Positions 25,125-34,939 are shown, counted from the first letter of the stretch. The stretch: DNA of 64,000 bases from Myxococcales bacterium (GCA_016707895.1 JADJGV010000034.1:868001-932000); one strand, 5' to 3'. Numbers and translations: made by a program. Notes: a model not told the origin generated them from the letters alone.

Positions 25125-26267
25125 TCAGCGGCTGACGACGATCAGCGTGGCGCCGTCGGCGGTCACGGCGGTGCACGCCTCGGGCGCGAGGCGCAGCTCG
25201 CCGAGGTCGTCGAGCCGGTCGGCGCTGGCGTCGCACACCAGCAGGCGCGGGCCGGCCAGCACGACGCGATGGCCGGGCGCGTAGTGGACCCGGCGCTCGT
25301 CGATGGCCGGGACCGCGTGGACGGCGGCGCTGACGGTGCGGCCGTCGCGCGGGTCGAGCCGGCGCGCGATCAGCACGAGCGGCGCGTCGCCGATCGCCGC
25401 GTCGAGCTGCGCCGCCAGCGCGGGCTCCTCCGCGCGCAGGTGCGCGAGCGCGTCGCCGGCGTCCTGAGTCAGCGCCGCGCGCTGCTCAAGACACGCGCTC
25501 GTGAGATCGCCCGTGGCCGCGTCGACGTGCGCCGCCAGCAGCGTGTTGGAGGCGAGCGGCTCGACGGCGCGGACCAGCGGTAGCGGAAAGCCGGGCGCCG
25601 CCGGACCCGCCGCGGCGCCGGCCCGGGTCCACGGCGTCGCGTCGTAGATGCGCACCTCGTAGGGCCAGGCCCAGACGCAGCCGAACGTCACCAGGCGCGC
25701 GCCATCGAGCGCGAGCCGGAAGTCGACGTGGCAGAAGTCGGTCGACGTCTGCTCGTCGAACCGGCCCAGCACCTCGCCGCCCGCCGCGTCGAGCATGCGC
25801 ACGCTCATGTAGCCGGGCGCCGCGACGAACAGCGCCTCGCGTCCGTCGGGGAGCACGTCGAAGCACGGCCGCGCGGTGCCGTAGCCTGCCTCGAGCTCGC
25901 TGACGATCCGCCCGCCGTCGAGATCGACCAGCCGGCCGTGGGCGCCGTCGACGAACGCGGAGCGCCCCGACGGCGAGGCGGTGAGCTCCGGCGCCTCGAG
26001 CGCCGGCGGGAGCGCGACGCGCGCCGCGCACCGCCAGCGATCGTCGCCGCGTTCCCAGCGCGCCACGACGCCGGCCGCGTCGAGCGCCACCAGCCCGCGC
26101 CGGGTCGCGGCGGCGGCGACGACGCCGGGCAGCTCGAGCGCCACCGCGGGCTCACCGCGGACGTCGACCACGCGCGCCCCGTCGCCCAGCAGCGCGACGA
26201 AGCCGTCGTCGAGCACCACCGGCGCGGCCGGCGGCCCGCCGCCCGATCGTAGCTCCACGATCCGCAT
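25125..26267 (-). CDS. hypothetical beta-propeller-like protein
   Basis: A 380-residue protein without a signal peptide. It consists of repeated strand-turn units (VVLDDGFVALLGDGARVVDV, RGLVALDAAGVVARWERGDD, GRSAFVDGAHGRLVDLDGGR, REALFVAAPGYMSVRML) that look like WD40 or similar propeller blades. A TFGCVWAWPYEVRIYDATPW stretch in the middle is distinctive. No catalytic motif is visible. It is separated from the arsR promoter by about 45 bases and transcribed in the same direction as that operon. A cytoplasmic binding or scaffold role is plausible. Confidence 0.65.
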   Translation of the reverse strand: MRIVELRSGGGPPAAPVVLDDGFVALLGDGARVVDVRGEPAVALELPGVVAAAATRRGLVALDAAGVVARWERGDDRWRCAARVALPPALEAPELTASPSGRSAFVDGAHGRLVDLDGGRIVSELEAGYGTARPCFDVLPDGREALFVAAPGYMSVRMLDAAGGEVLGRFDEQTSTDFCHVDFRLALDGARLVTFGCVWAWPYEVRIYDATPWTRAGAAAGPAAPGFPLPLVRAVEPLASNTLLAAHVDAATGDLTSACLEQRAALTQDAGDALAHLRAEEPALAAQLDAAIGDAPLVLIARRLDPRDGRTVSAAVHAVPAIDERRVHYAPGHRVVLAGPRLLVCDASADRLDDLGELRLAPEACTAVTADGATLIVVSR

Positions 26268-26327
26268 CGCCCTAGCTGACCATGCCAGCGCGCCGCGCGT
26301 CGACCGCGGCGCTGCGCGAGTCGACGA

Positions 26328-27257
26328 TCAGAAGTTGACGCCGGCGCCGGCGGTCACGAGCACGGGTCGCGCCACGACGTCGACCGAGACCGCGCCGACG
26401 TGGACCGACTCGTAGAGCGGGAACGCGGGGGTCCGCACGTGGATGTTGTCGACGCGCGCGGCGATGGCGTAGCCGCTGAGCGCCTTGACGTCGAGGGTGG
26501 CGTGGACGCGCCCGGCCACCCGCACGTCGAGGCCGAGCTGCCCCACCGCCGAGACCGCGTCGTCGATCGCGAGGTGCGGCGTCGCGACCTCGGTCAAGAT
26601 CGGGTTGGTGATCGTCGCGTCGTAGGCGTGGAAGTAGCTGACGCCGACGCCGACGTAGGGGCGCACGCGGTGGCCGCGGCGTGCGCGGTACACGACCGTG
26701 ACGATCGGCGGCAGCGCCTTGGTCCGGCCGAGCTCGGGGCCCAGCGGCGGGATGCCGGTGGGGACGGTGTCGAGCACCATCGGCGCGAGCGACTGCTCGG
26801 CGATGGTGCCCTTGGCCCGCAGCTCGAACGTCACCGGCGGCGCCAGCACGGTCTCGACGCCGAGCTCGCCCTCCCAGGCCGGGACGGCGTAGCCGACCAG
26901 CAGCGCCGGCGTGGTGATCGAGGTGAGGTCGGTGGACGAGCCCGCGATCGGGCCGTTCTCGACGGCGAGGCTGGCGGGGCCGGCGACGCCGGACAGCACG
27001 ACCGCCCCGCTCGAGGCGTGCGGCGTGACGTGCAGGATACCGGCGCGCAGGTGCCAGGTGCCCCGGCGGGGCGTGGGCCCAGCGCCGTGCCGGCGGCGGC
27101 GGGGGCCGGGGGCGGGCGCCGGTTCGGGCGGCCCGGCGTCGACCGCCGGCTGCCCATCCTCGTCCTCGAGGACGATATCGTCGAGGTCGATCGGCGCCTC
27201 GGCGAGCGCGGTCGCCGCGGTCGCCGCCAGCGCGACAAAGATGCCGGCGGCGCGCAT
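26328..27257 (-). CDS. OmpW-like outer-membrane protein
   Basis: A 309-residue outer-membrane protein. MRAAGIFVALAATAATALAEA is a cleavable signal. An acidic/Pro linker (to about residue 55) precedes a beta-barrel region with alternating strands (GTWHLRAGILHVTPH, LLVGYAVPAWEGELGVETVLAPP, LPPIVTVVYRARRGHRVRPYVG, VGVGVSYFHAYDA) and a C-terminal aromatic Phe (GAGVNF). This is the OmpW pattern. The start overlaps the stop of the upstream Ig-like lipoprotein gene (TGATG) with GGGAGG before it. The two are one operon and probably work together at the envelope. Confidence 0.82.
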   Translation of the reverse strand: MRAAGIFVALAATAATALAEAPIDLDDIVLEDEDGQPAVDAGPPEPAPAPGPRRRRHGAGPTPRRGTWHLRAGILHVTPHASSGAVVLSGVAGPASLAVENGPIAGSSTDLTSITTPALLVGYAVPAWEGELGVETVLAPPVTFELRAKGTIAEQSLAPMVLDTVPTGIPPLGPELGRTKALPPIVTVVYRARRGHRVRPYVGVGVSYFHAYDATITNPILTEVATPHLAIDDAVSAVGQLGLDVRVAGRVHATLDVKALSGYAIAARVDNIHVRTPAFPLYESVHVGAVSVDVVARPVLVTAGAGVNF

Positions 27258-30241
27258 CACCGGCCTCCCTTGGCCGCGTCGCCGACCAGCTGCATCTTCA
27301 TCTCGCCGGCCGGGATCTCCATCGCGATCGTCCCGATGCCGATGCCGATGGCCGACAGCTCCACCGCGAGCGGCACCGCGGCGACGTTGGCCAGCGAGAT
27401 CTGGATCCGGCCGTCGGCGGTGAAGGCGACCGGGCCGGCGACGTCGACGGTGATGGGCTTGCTCGCCAGGTCGTGGCCGGCCAGCCCGGCGAGCAGCTTC
27501 ATGCTGGGCGCGTCGAGGTACAGCGGCAGGCGGGCCCGCAGCGCGGCCTGGCCGTCGGCGCCGACGACGATGTGGCTCATCAGGGGTTGCCCGGCCGGCG
27601 TGCGCAGCCGCAACACCAGCTGCTGGGTGCGCTGGTCCGACAGCGTGCCGATCACCGCGACCGTCGCGTTCATGCTGAGCGACGTCCCGTACAAGATCTG
27701 CGGCGACAGCTCGACCGGGATGCAAGCGGCGACGGTGGCGCCGTCGATCGTGCAGGCGTGCTGCAGCGTCCCCATCGTCACCGGCAGCGCGCCCGACAGG
27801 TACATGCAGGCCTCGCGGGCGGGCGTGCCCGGGACACAGTCGGGGCCGTTCAACGTCGCGCTGCGGACCATGCCGCTGGTGCCGACGATCCGCATCGCCG
27901 CGCGGTTGGTGCTGCTGGCCACCTCGCCCGCGTCGAGGACGCCGTTGCCGTTGCCGTCGGCGACCGGCCACGCGCGGGTGGTCATGGCGTAGCGATCGGC
28001 GCTGGCCGGCGCGGCGACGAACGGCAACACCAGGTCGGCGCCGCCGGCGTCGCCGCGGTCGGCCAGGCCGTCGAGGACGTCGCTGTTGAACGGCAGGCGG
28101 TTGCGCCCGCACAGCTCGCCGGCGTCGCAGTCGCCGTCGTCGCCGCCGTGGATCACGACCCGGTAGCGGGCGCCGGGCTCCCAGCCGCCGTCGGCGATGA
28201 AGCTCAGGCGGTCCTCGCCGACCACCAGCCGGCCGCGCGCCACGCCGGTGCAGGCGCCGCTCGGGTCCAGGCGCTCGACGCGCACGCTGCCGGTGCCGCA
28301 CGCCGTGCCCAGCGTGACGGTGCCGCGATCGAGCGGCTGCTGGAACGTGAGCTCGACCGGCAGGTCGGCCGCCAGCGCGAACGGCGCGTAGCGATCGTCG
28401 GACGACGCGCCGTCGCGGCACCGGCCGGGGCTGGTCGCGGTGGCGCCGTCGAGGGCGCACGGCACGCCGGGCCGCGCCGCGGCCAGCGCCAACGGCGCCG
28501 GGGCGCTGGTCGCCAGGTCGACGGTGCGGAAGCCGAGGCGGGTCGGCGCCGCGGCGGTGCCGGCCAGGTCGCGCACCATGCCGCTGACCTCGAGCGTGTA
28601 GGCGGCGCCGTACGCCAGCGGCTGGCGCGGCGTGACGATCAGCGTGCTGCCGTCGACCCGCACCCGCACCGGCACCGCGGCCGCGCCGGTCAGCGTGACC
28701 GCCCCGTCGCGCGTGGCCGCGGCGGCGTCGAGCCCCTCGGCGAACGTCACGCGCAGCGCGGCGTCGGCGGGGACGTCGCGAGCGCCGTCGGCCGGGAACG
28801 TCGACGTGACGCGCGGCGGGGCGTCGTCGCCCGGCGCGGCGCGCGCGGTGGTGGTGCTGAGCCGCAGCACCATGTTCGACGTCGCGCGATCGAGGCCGAG
28901 CAGGTCGAGGTCGAGGCCGCCGACGCTGTCGATCTCCAGTCCGCCGTCGTAGATGCGGGCCAGGCCGGTCGCCTGCACGCCGAGCACCTGCTGGTTCAGC
29001 GCGGCGTTGCCGACGGCGTCGGACGCGGTCACGACGACGTCGAACGCGAGGTAGGCCGCGACCGGCGCGAGTTCGTCGTCGGGGAGCCGCGCGGGATCGC
29101 GGAACGGGTTGCGCGCCAGATAGACGGTGGCGTCGGCGGCCATCTGGACCTGCAGCGGGCCGGTGGTGAGCGGCGTGGCGATCTCGCCGCCGAGCTTCAC
29201 CGGCAAGGGTTGCATCGTCAGGCGTTGGCCCTTGCGCAGGGTCAGCGGGATGAGCGGCCCGAACCCGGCCGGGTTGGCCATCACCGCGGCGAGCGTGTTG
29301 TCGACCATCGCGATCGTTGCGTCGCCGATCAGCGGCGCGGTCAGCTCGACCTGGTTGATGAAGCCGCCGGCGGCGTACGACGGCTCGCGGCCGGGGATGC
29401 ACGCCAGCACCTGCGCGAGCTCGCGGCCCCCGACCCGCGACGGCAGCGGCGCCAGCTCGAACGCCACCGGCGCCAGCGCGTCGCCGCTCAGATCGTGCAG
29501 CCCCGCGCCGAGCTCGAGCCGGTAGCGCGGGCTGTTGGTCAGGTCGGCGACCGGATCGATCGTGAGGTGCGGCCCCTGGGTCAGCAGCGCGGCCTCGACC
29601 AGCGCGCCGTCGGCGTCGACCAGCCGGACGGTGTCGCCGTAGACGGCGGTGGCGGGATCGAGCGGCTCGCTGAGCGCGACGCGGATCGTCGTGAAGTCGA
29701 CGAACGGGAAGCGCGGCGTCGCGCCGCTGCCGGCGACGTACGCGGCCGGGTCGTCGCCGTTGACGGCGATCACCGTCGGGGCGCGGCCGCCCAGCGACGT
29801 CGGGTTGCCGGCGGTGAACCGCACGAGCGGCGCCGCCGCGTCGAGGTTCGTCGCCTTGCCCCACAGCACCGCCGGTCGGACGAACACCTCGTACGTCGCG
29901 CCAGCCTCCCAGGCCGCGCTCTCCAGGAGCACCACGTTGTCCTTGGGCCCGGCGACCAGCACCGGCGTCGCCACCAGGCCGCCCGGGCCACGGACGCAGA
30001 ACGCACCGACGACGCCGCCGTCGGCGCCGAGCGAGCACCCCGCCGTCACCGCCGCCACGTCGACCGGGTCGGTGAAGCTCACGACCAGCCGGGCGCCCAG
30101 CGGGACGTCGCGCTGGCCGTCGTGGGGATAGCTGAAGATCACGCCCGGCTCGCTGGTCAGCGGCGGCGGGCCGTCCTCCCCGACCTCGCAGCCGGCGGTG
30201 GCGATCAGGACGGCAGGCCAGAGACGACGCCAGTGGACCAT
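27257..30241 (-). CDS. large lipoprotein with SbsA-type Ig-like domains
   Basis: A 994-residue exported lipoprotein. MVHWRRLWPAVLIATAGC gives the lipobox. Bacterial Ig-like (Big_5/SbsA) domains are visible from the repeated phrase types PGVIFSYPHDGQRDVPLGA (about residue 32) and PPRVTSTFPADGARDVPADA (about 477). Both are followed by a LRVTF-EG-LDAA type strand. Further strand-rich stretches lie between and after them. Such domains usually support adhesion or presentation of other proteins. The start ATG 30241 has GAGGAGC upstream. It is translationally coupled to the OmpW-like gene that follows. The 219 bases upstream (30242-30460) hold nothing recognisable. Confidence 0.85.
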   Translation of the reverse strand: MVHWRRLWPAVLIATAGCEVGEDGPPPLTSEPGVIFSYPHDGQRDVPLGARLVVSFTDPVDVAAVTAGCSLGADGGVVGAFCVRGPGGLVATPVLVAGPKDNVVLLESAAWEAGATYEVFVRPAVLWGKATNLDAAAPLVRFTAGNPTSLGGRAPTVIAVNGDDPAAYVAGSGATPRFPFVDFTTIRVALSEPLDPATAVYGDTVRLVDADGALVEAALLTQGPHLTIDPVADLTNSPRYRLELGAGLHDLSGDALAPVAFELAPLPSRVGGRELAQVLACIPGREPSYAAGGFINQVELTAPLIGDATIAMVDNTLAAVMANPAGFGPLIPLTLRKGQRLTMQPLPVKLGGEIATPLTTGPLQVQMAADATVYLARNPFRDPARLPDDELAPVAAYLAFDVVVTASDAVGNAALNQQVLGVQATGLARIYDGGLEIDSVGGLDLDLLGLDRATSNMVLRLSTTTARAAPGDDAPPRVTSTFPADGARDVPADAALRVTFAEGLDAAAATRDGAVTLTGAAAVPVRVRVDGSTLIVTPRQPLAYGAAYTLEVSGMVRDLAGTAAAPTRLGFRTVDLATSAPAPLALAAARPGVPCALDGATATSPGRCRDGASSDDRYAPFALAADLPVELTFQQPLDRGTVTLGTACGTGSVRVERLDPSGACTGVARGRLVVGEDRLSFIADGGWEPGARYRVVIHGGDDGDCDAGELCGRNRLPFNSDVLDGLADRGDAGGADLVLPFVAAPASADRYAMTTRAWPVADGNGNGVLDAGEVASSTNRAAMRIVGTSGMVRSATLNGPDCVPGTPAREACMYLSGALPVTMGTLQHACTIDGATVAACIPVELSPQILYGTSLSMNATVAVIGTLSDQRTQQLVLRLRTPAGQPLMSHIVVGADGQAALRARLPLYLDAPSMKLLAGLAGHDLASKPITVDVAGPVAFTADGRIQISLANVAAVPLAVELSAIGIGIGTIAMEIPAGEMKMQLVGDAAKGGR

Positions 30242-30460
30242 GACGCTCCTCGAGGCAGACGCGCAGCGGCGCGACCGGATCGTCGCGAGGTGCCGCCGCC
30301 GCCACGGGCGGTCATTGCACGGCCCGATCCAGCCGACCGCAGGGCGCCGGCCGCCGTGTTCCAGGCGGTTGCGCGCGGTGGGAACTACCGTGCGGGGAGT
30401 GGCGTCCGGGCGCTGAGGACTTGGCCCCCCATGGCGTCAGTTGCCCCCAGCGTCGCGCGG

Positions 30461-31249
30461 TCAGCGCCGGGCGCCGCTGAGCCAGTCGCGGCACAGATCG
30501 ATCGCGGCCTGGCCGGCGATCGCGCGCAGCAGCCGCGCGGCGCGGGGATCGGCGAGCCGACGGTAGATCGGGGTCGCGTGGTCACCCGGCGCCGACGGCG
30601 CGCGGCGCGCGCGCGCGACGCTCCGGTGGAGGCCTGCGTTCCAGGCCCGCACGCAGGCCGGTCGATCCCGCGCGTCGATCGGGTTCGGCGTTGGCTGCGC
30701 CGGCGCCCCAGGTTCGCCGGCGCGCGCGAACAGCGGCGCCGCTTCCGCCGCGTGCCCGAGCGCCACCAGCCGCGCGGCGAGCGCCGACGTCGCGTGCCGC
30801 GCCTCCTCGCCCCAGCTCGCTGCGCGCATGCGCTCGACGATGGCGACCGCGCGCCGGGTCTGCGCCAGCGACAGCGCGCCGGCCACGTCGCAGAACGGGC
30901 CGGCGTCGTTGCCGGGCCCGAGCGGCGTCGGGATCAGCCGCTCGAAGGCGTCGATCGCCAGGTCGAGGACGCGCGCGCGCTCGGCGCGCGGGAGCCGCGG
31001 GGCCCACCACCCGAGGCGCCAGCCGGCGAAGTCGCTCGGGGTCGCCAGCTCGCGCGCGATCTCGGCCCGCGTCCACGCCGCGTCCCACAGCCACTCGGGG
31101 ATCCACCCGCGCGGCACCGGCGCGAACAGCGCCATCGCGCGCGCCGCGCGGAGCTGTCGATCGAGCGCGTCCAGGCGGGCCCGCGCGCGCACGGCGCCCG
31201 CCAGGTCGCGCGACGCGCGGCGCAGTTCCTCGACGTGGGCGGCCGCCAC
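30461..31249 (-). CDS. hypothetical protein, second gene of a pair
   Basis: A 262-residue soluble protein. The GTG start at 31249 lies seven bases after the stop of the 31257 gene, so the longer frame to 31351 is unlikely. It is rich in Arg, Ala and Trp, and helical (ELRRASRDLAGAVRARARLDALDRQLR, WIPEWLWDAAWTRAEIAR). A run of helix-turn-helix pairs in the middle could be TPR- or HEAT-like. No family is recognised. It is co-transcribed with the upstream gene. Confidence 0.6.
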   Translation of the reverse strand: MAAAHVEELRRASRDLAGAVRARARLDALDRQLRAARAMALFAPVPRGWIPEWLWDAAWTRAEIARELATPSDFAGWRLGWWAPRLPRAERARVLDLAIDAFERLIPTPLGPGNDAGPFCDVAGALSLAQTRRAVAIVERMRAASWGEEARHATSALAARLVALGHAAEAAPLFARAGEPGAPAQPTPNPIDARDRPACVRAWNAGLHRSVARARRAPSAPGDHATPIYRRLADPRAARLLRAIAGQAAIDLCRDWLSGARR

Positions 31250-31256
31250 GGGGGAG

Positions 31257-31757
31257 TCAGTCGCTCTCGATGACGCCGAGGTAGCCGGCGCGGCTGTGGT
31301 CGACGACGGCGACCCCGCGCTGGAAGACGTGGGCAGGATCGCCGAGCCCAAGGCCGATGAAGCAGCGCGCCGACGGCGAGAACAGCGCCCGGAATTGCGT
31401 CCACAGCGACGCTGCGGTCGCCGGCGCGATCGTGTCGCGGGCGTGGCCCACGTCGGCGCCGCCGACCAGCATCGCGACCGCGTGCGCGGCGGCGGTGGCC
31501 TCGTCGACCTGGCAGTCGGCGCCGGGGTCGGCCGGGCGCTCGCTCGGTGGCGGCCAGGGTTGGTCGTCGAGCTGTTCGAACAGCCGGTCGAGGCGGGGCG
31601 CGTCGTCGACGCCGGCGACCGGGTCGGCGGCGATCAGCCGGGTCAGGTAGTAGCCGTGCATCCGTGGGGCCTGCGCGAGCAGCGCGCGGATCGCGGCGAG
31701 CGCAGGCGCGTCGAGCTCATCGAGGCGTGGGGCGGCGGTCGGCGCGTTGCGCGACAT
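31257..31757 (-). CDS. hypothetical protein, first gene of a pair
   Basis: A 166-residue soluble protein starting at ATG 31757. The first 60 residues are helical (LDELDAPALAAIRALLAQAP, HGYYLTRLIAADP). A stretch with CQVDEATAAAHAVAMLVGGA follows, and then a more strand-like end with ARCFIGLGLGDPAHVFQRG and VAVVDHSRAGYLGVIES. No family is recognised. It sits directly downstream of a TetR gene (seven-base gap), so the three could form one transcription unit. Confidence 0.55.
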   Translation of the reverse strand: MSRNAPTAAPRLDELDAPALAAIRALLAQAPRMHGYYLTRLIAADPVAGVDDAPRLDRLFEQLDDQPWPPPSERPADPGADCQVDEATAAAHAVAMLVGGADVGHARDTIAPATAASLWTQFRALFSPSARCFIGLGLGDPAHVFQRGVAVVDHSRAGYLGVIESD

Positions 31758-31763
31758 GGCGTC

Positions 31764-32378
31764 CTACGGCGCCTCAGGGCCGATGCCGAGCGTCTGCACG
31801 ACGCACCGGGACACCTGCGCGATCAGGCGGTCCTCGGGCGGCCCGAGATCGGGGAACATCAGCGACACCAGCACGGCGCCACGCACCGCCGCGAACGCGA
31901 CGTAGACCCGCTCCTCGAGATCGGGCGGGCGGACCGGCAGGCTCCGCTCGAGGTAGCGGACGACCTCGCTCAGGATCTCGCGGTAGGCGGCCTCGGCGAC
32001 GTCGCGCGACCACTCGAGCGGCACGTCGAAGGTGAGGCGGCGGCGATGCGCGATCGGGAGCCGAGGCTCGGTGAGCACGACGCGGCAGATCTCGAGGGTC
32101 GCCTCGGCCACCGGCAGGTCCGGGCGGCTGGTGATCTCGCGGACCTGCCGCAGCAGCGTCCGGTACATCTCGCGCGAGACCTCGGCGAACAGCGCGGCCG
32201 TGGTCGGGAAGTAGCGGTGCAGCGAGGCGACGCCGACCCCCGCGCGCTCGGCGATCGCCGCCAGCGGCGTGTCGGGGCCCAGCTCGATCGCCGCGGCGAT
32301 CACTGCCGACACGATCTGCTGCGAGTCGGACCGCCGGGGTGCGGGCGCGGGCGGGCGCTTGATCAACGAGCGAGCCAA
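31764..32378 (-). CDS. TetR/AcrR family transcriptional regulator
   Basis: A 204-residue TetR protein. The DNA-binding domain reads SQQIVSAVIAAAIELGP, then LAAIAERAGVGVASLHRY and FPTTAALFAEVS at about residues 20-65. The C-terminal domain is helical and contains LPIAHRRRLTFDVPLEWSRD. The first codon in frame that fits is TTG at 32378; no ATG or GTG is better placed and no ribosome-binding site is clear, so the start is uncertain. It probably controls the two small genes that follow it. Confidence 0.88.
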   Translation of the reverse strand: MARSLIKRPPAPAPRRSDSQQIVSAVIAAAIELGPDTPLAAIAERAGVGVASLHRYFPTTAALFAEVSREMYRTLLRQVREITSRPDLPVAEATLEICRVVLTEPRLPIAHRRRLTFDVPLEWSRDVAEAAYREILSEVVRYLERSLPVRPPDLEERVYVAFAAVRGAVLVSLMFPDLGPPEDRLIAQVSRCVVQTLGIGPEAP

Positions 32379-32428
32379 CGCCCGACGCTATCATGGCGGG
32401 CGCGCGCGCCGCGTCGTCGCGCGCGACG

Positions 32429-33790
32429 CTACGGCGGCGGGGGACAGGTCGTGGCCTGATCGCCGACGTTGGCGACCGCGCCGATCGCGGTGACGGCTTC
32501 GTGGAACAGCGCGATCGGCGCGCTGGTCGCCAGGGTGGCCGCGGTCGCGGCCATCGTGGCGGGCGCTCGCGCCACCGTGAACGGCACGCCACAGGTCGCG
32601 GTGGCGTCCTCGCCGAGCGGGATCGCGCGCGCGCTGGTGCCCACGCGGCCGACCAGGTACGGCACCGCGTCGCCGAGCCCGAGCGGCAGCGGCGCGCGCA
32701 ACGGCTGCGACGGCGTGAGCCCGGCGAGGTCGGTGCCGGTGACGCAGTCGCCGGCGAGGGTCGCGACGAACACGCCGGTGCCGGTCGCGCCGGCGAGCCA
32801 GGTGGTCGCGCCGCGACGGTCGACGCGGTGCAGCGGCCGGAGCGGCACGCGCCACGACGCGTGGAGTTGCCCGACGCTGTCGAAGCGGAGCAAGACGCCG
32901 TCGGCGCCGGCGTTGCCGGCCACCCACAGGCTCTCGTCGAACCACGCCGCGTCGAACACCTCCATCGGCACCGTCACCGCCCAGCTCGCGTCGCCGTCCC
33001 CGGGCGCGCTGTCGATCCGCGCGACGAAGGCGGTCTCGGTGCCTCCGCCGACCTGGCCCACCACGAACGGCGCGAAGCTGTCGCCCGGCGCATCGACGAC
33101 GCGCCGGGGCAACGGCCGGCCCCCGTCGATCGTGAAGCCGATCCCCGGCAGGTTGGTCGCGGCCGGGGCCAGCCGCGCGAGCAGGCCGTCGCCGTCGCCC
33201 GCCGTCCCCGCGAGCCACCACTCACCGGCGGTCGCGACGGCGACCGCGCGGATCTGGATCGCCATCCCCGCCCGCAACCGGCGGCTGGTCATCGCGCCGG
33301 CCGGGTCGATCCGGAGCAGCAGGCCCTCGTCGAGGCCCGAGGTCTGGAACGACCGGGTCACGCCGCCAGCCAGGAGCTCGGTGCCGGTGCTCGCGACCGC
33401 CCACAGTTGATCGTTCGCGTCGCCGCCGATGGAGCGCGTCGCCCAGGTCGCGCCGCTGGTGGCGGGCAACGCGATCGCCGCGAGCGCGCCGTCGGTGCCA
33501 CGGCTGTCGTGCGTGCCGACCAGGAACACGCGGCTCCCGAACCTGGCCGCCCCGGCCACGCCCCGCGCGAACACGCCGTCGATCGCCGCGCTGCCGGCGA
33601 CGTCCGCGGCGACGACGGGCTCGCACGCCTCCGCACCGTCGATCGGATCGATCGACGCGTCGCCCTGCAGCGCGACCGGATCGAGCCCGAACGCCTGGTT
33701 GCACGCGCCGGCGAGCCACGCCGCGCAGGCGATCGCGACGCGCAGCGAGGAGCGAGGGGGCGGTGGCGTTTGGACGGTTGCGGCGACCAT
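32429..33790 (-). CDS. lipoprotein with N-terminal CNQAFGLDP motif
   Basis: A 453-residue lipoprotein. The signal runs to LAGAC and the mature protein begins CNQAFGLDPVA, a start that recurs in many lipoproteins of Kofleriaceae-type myxobacteria. The rest is a set of similar strand units (SRVFLVGTHDSRGTDGALAA, NDQLWAVASTGTELLAGG, GEWWLAGTAGDGDGLLARL, ESLWVAGNAGADGVLLRFD). That makes a beta-propeller of about six or seven blades. No enzyme motif is seen. It is a surface or periplasmic protein of unknown role. Confidence 0.75.
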   Translation of the reverse strand: MVAATVQTPPPPRSSLRVAIACAAWLAGACNQAFGLDPVALQGDASIDPIDGAEACEPVVAADVAGSAAIDGVFARGVAGAARFGSRVFLVGTHDSRGTDGALAAIALPATSGATWATRSIGGDANDQLWAVASTGTELLAGGVTRSFQTSGLDEGLLLRIDPAGAMTSRRLRAGMAIQIRAVAVATAGEWWLAGTAGDGDGLLARLAPAATNLPGIGFTIDGGRPLPRRVVDAPGDSFAPFVVGQVGGGTETAFVARIDSAPGDGDASWAVTVPMEVFDAAWFDESLWVAGNAGADGVLLRFDSVGQLHASWRVPLRPLHRVDRRGATTWLAGATGTGVFVATLAGDCVTGTDLAGLTPSQPLRAPLPLGLGDAVPYLVGRVGTSARAIPLGEDATATCGVPFTVARAPATMAATAATLATSAPIALFHEAVTAIGAVANVGDQATTCPPPP

Positions 33791-33979
33791 GGTGGCGGCG
33801 CCTCGCGCGGTGATCCGCGCGGTGGCCCGGCCCGCACGTTAGCCGCGCGGCCCGCGCCGCTCTACTCCTCTCGCCGAGCGCGCAACGCGCGAAGATCGTT
33901 GCCGTTGCGCAGCGTGGCCTCGTGCACGACTCCGCTGCCGCGCCGCGCCGATCAGCCGCGCCGCGGGATATCCTCGGGC

Positions 33980-34909
33980 GTGGCCAAGCCGCTCGCAGGG
34001 AAGGTCGCCGTCGTCGCCGGAGCCACCCGCGGCGCCGGGCGTGGCATCGCCACCGCGCTCGGCGAGGCCGGCGCCACGGTCTATTGCACCGGGCGCAGCG
34101 TCGCCGGCGCGCCGGGCATGCAGGGCCGCCCCGAGACCATCGACGAGACCGCGGCGATCGTCACCGCCCGCGGCGGCCACGGCATCGCGGTGCGCGTGGA
34201 TCACACGGTGCCGGCCGAAGCCGCCGGCCTGTTCGAGCGGGTCGGCGCGTTCGACATCCTGGTGAACGACATCTGGGGCGGCGACGACCTGGTCGAGTGG
34301 GGCAAGCGGCTGTGGGAGACCAAGCTCGACGACGGGCTCACGCTGATCGATCGCGCGATCAAGAGCCACGTCATCACCAGCTACCACGGCCTGCCGCGGC
34401 TCCGGCGCGGCGGCGTGGTCTTCGAGATCACCGACGGCGACGCGTACTTCTACCGCGGCCACTTCTTCTACGACCTCGTGAAGACGACGGTCATCCGCAT
34501 GGCGTTCGCGCTGTCGCAGGAGCTGCAGGGGCGCGACGTCACGGCGCTCGCGGTGACGCCCGGCTTCCTGCGGTCGGAGTGGATGCTCGATCACTTCGGT
34601 GTCACCGAGGCCACCTGGCGCGACGCCGCGGTCAAGGTCCCGGAGTTCATCGCCTCGGAGACCCCGCTGTTCGTCGGGCGGTGCGTCGCCGCGCTGGCGG
34701 CCGATCCTGCGATCGCCGCCCGGAACGGCCGGGTCTACGCGTCGTGGGACCTCGCCGAGGAGTACGGGGTCGACGACGCCGACGGCTCGCGGCCGCACTT
34801 CGTGCGCTGGCTCCGCGAGCACATGCCCGCGGTCGCCGCCGGCTGGAAGAAGGCCGACGACGGCTTCTACGCCTACTGGGGCAAGATGCCGTACGCCACG
34901 CCGACGTAG
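33980..34909 (+). CDS. SDR family oxidoreductase
   Basis: A 309-residue NAD(P)-dependent short-chain dehydrogenase/reductase. The cofactor motif is VVAGATRGAGRGIA near residue 12, and CTGRS follows at the second strand, suggesting NADP preference. The usual NNAG is replaced by NDIWGG. The catalytic pair is Tyr164/Lys168 (YDLVK). An insert after the NDIWGG region and a C-terminal extension of 40 residues (FVRWLREHMPAVAAGWKKAD) are longer than in a classical 250-residue SDR. The start is GTG 33980 without a strong ribosome-binding site. The substrate is unknown. Confidence 0.88.
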   Translation: MAKPLAGKVAVVAGATRGAGRGIATALGEAGATVYCTGRSVAGAPGMQGRPETIDETAAIVTARGGHGIAVRVDHTVPAEAAGLFERVGAFDILVNDIWGGDDLVEWGKRLWETKLDDGLTLIDRAIKSHVITSYHGLPRLRRGGVVFEITDGDAYFYRGHFFYDLVKTTVIRMAFALSQELQGRDVTALAVTPGFLRSEWMLDHFGVTEATWRDAAVKVPEFIASETPLFVGRCVAALAADPAIAARNGRVYASWDLAEEYGVDDADGSRPHFVRWLREHMPAVAAGWKKADDGFYAYWGKMPYATPT

Positions 34910-34939
34910 CCGCGCGCGCGACCGTCGACCGTCCGCGGC

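Noticed and set aside
26328..30305. One 1325-residue minus-strand frame across both the Ig-like lipoprotein and OmpW-like regions
   Set aside because: Only its last ~309 codons (OmpW-like) are real. Over 27257-30241 the real gene is in a different frame, shown by its lipobox, ribosome-binding site and Ig-like motifs.
27473..31273. A 1266-residue plus-strand frame opposite the Ig-like lipoprotein
   Set aside because: Its text is Arg/Gly/Gln/Ala-rich without motifs, as expected for the antisense of a high-GC gene. The minus-strand gene explains the region.
32393..34909. An 838-residue plus-strand frame ending in the SDR
   Set aside because: Only the part from GTG 33980 has SDR motifs. The front is antisense to the CNQAFGLDP lipoprotein.
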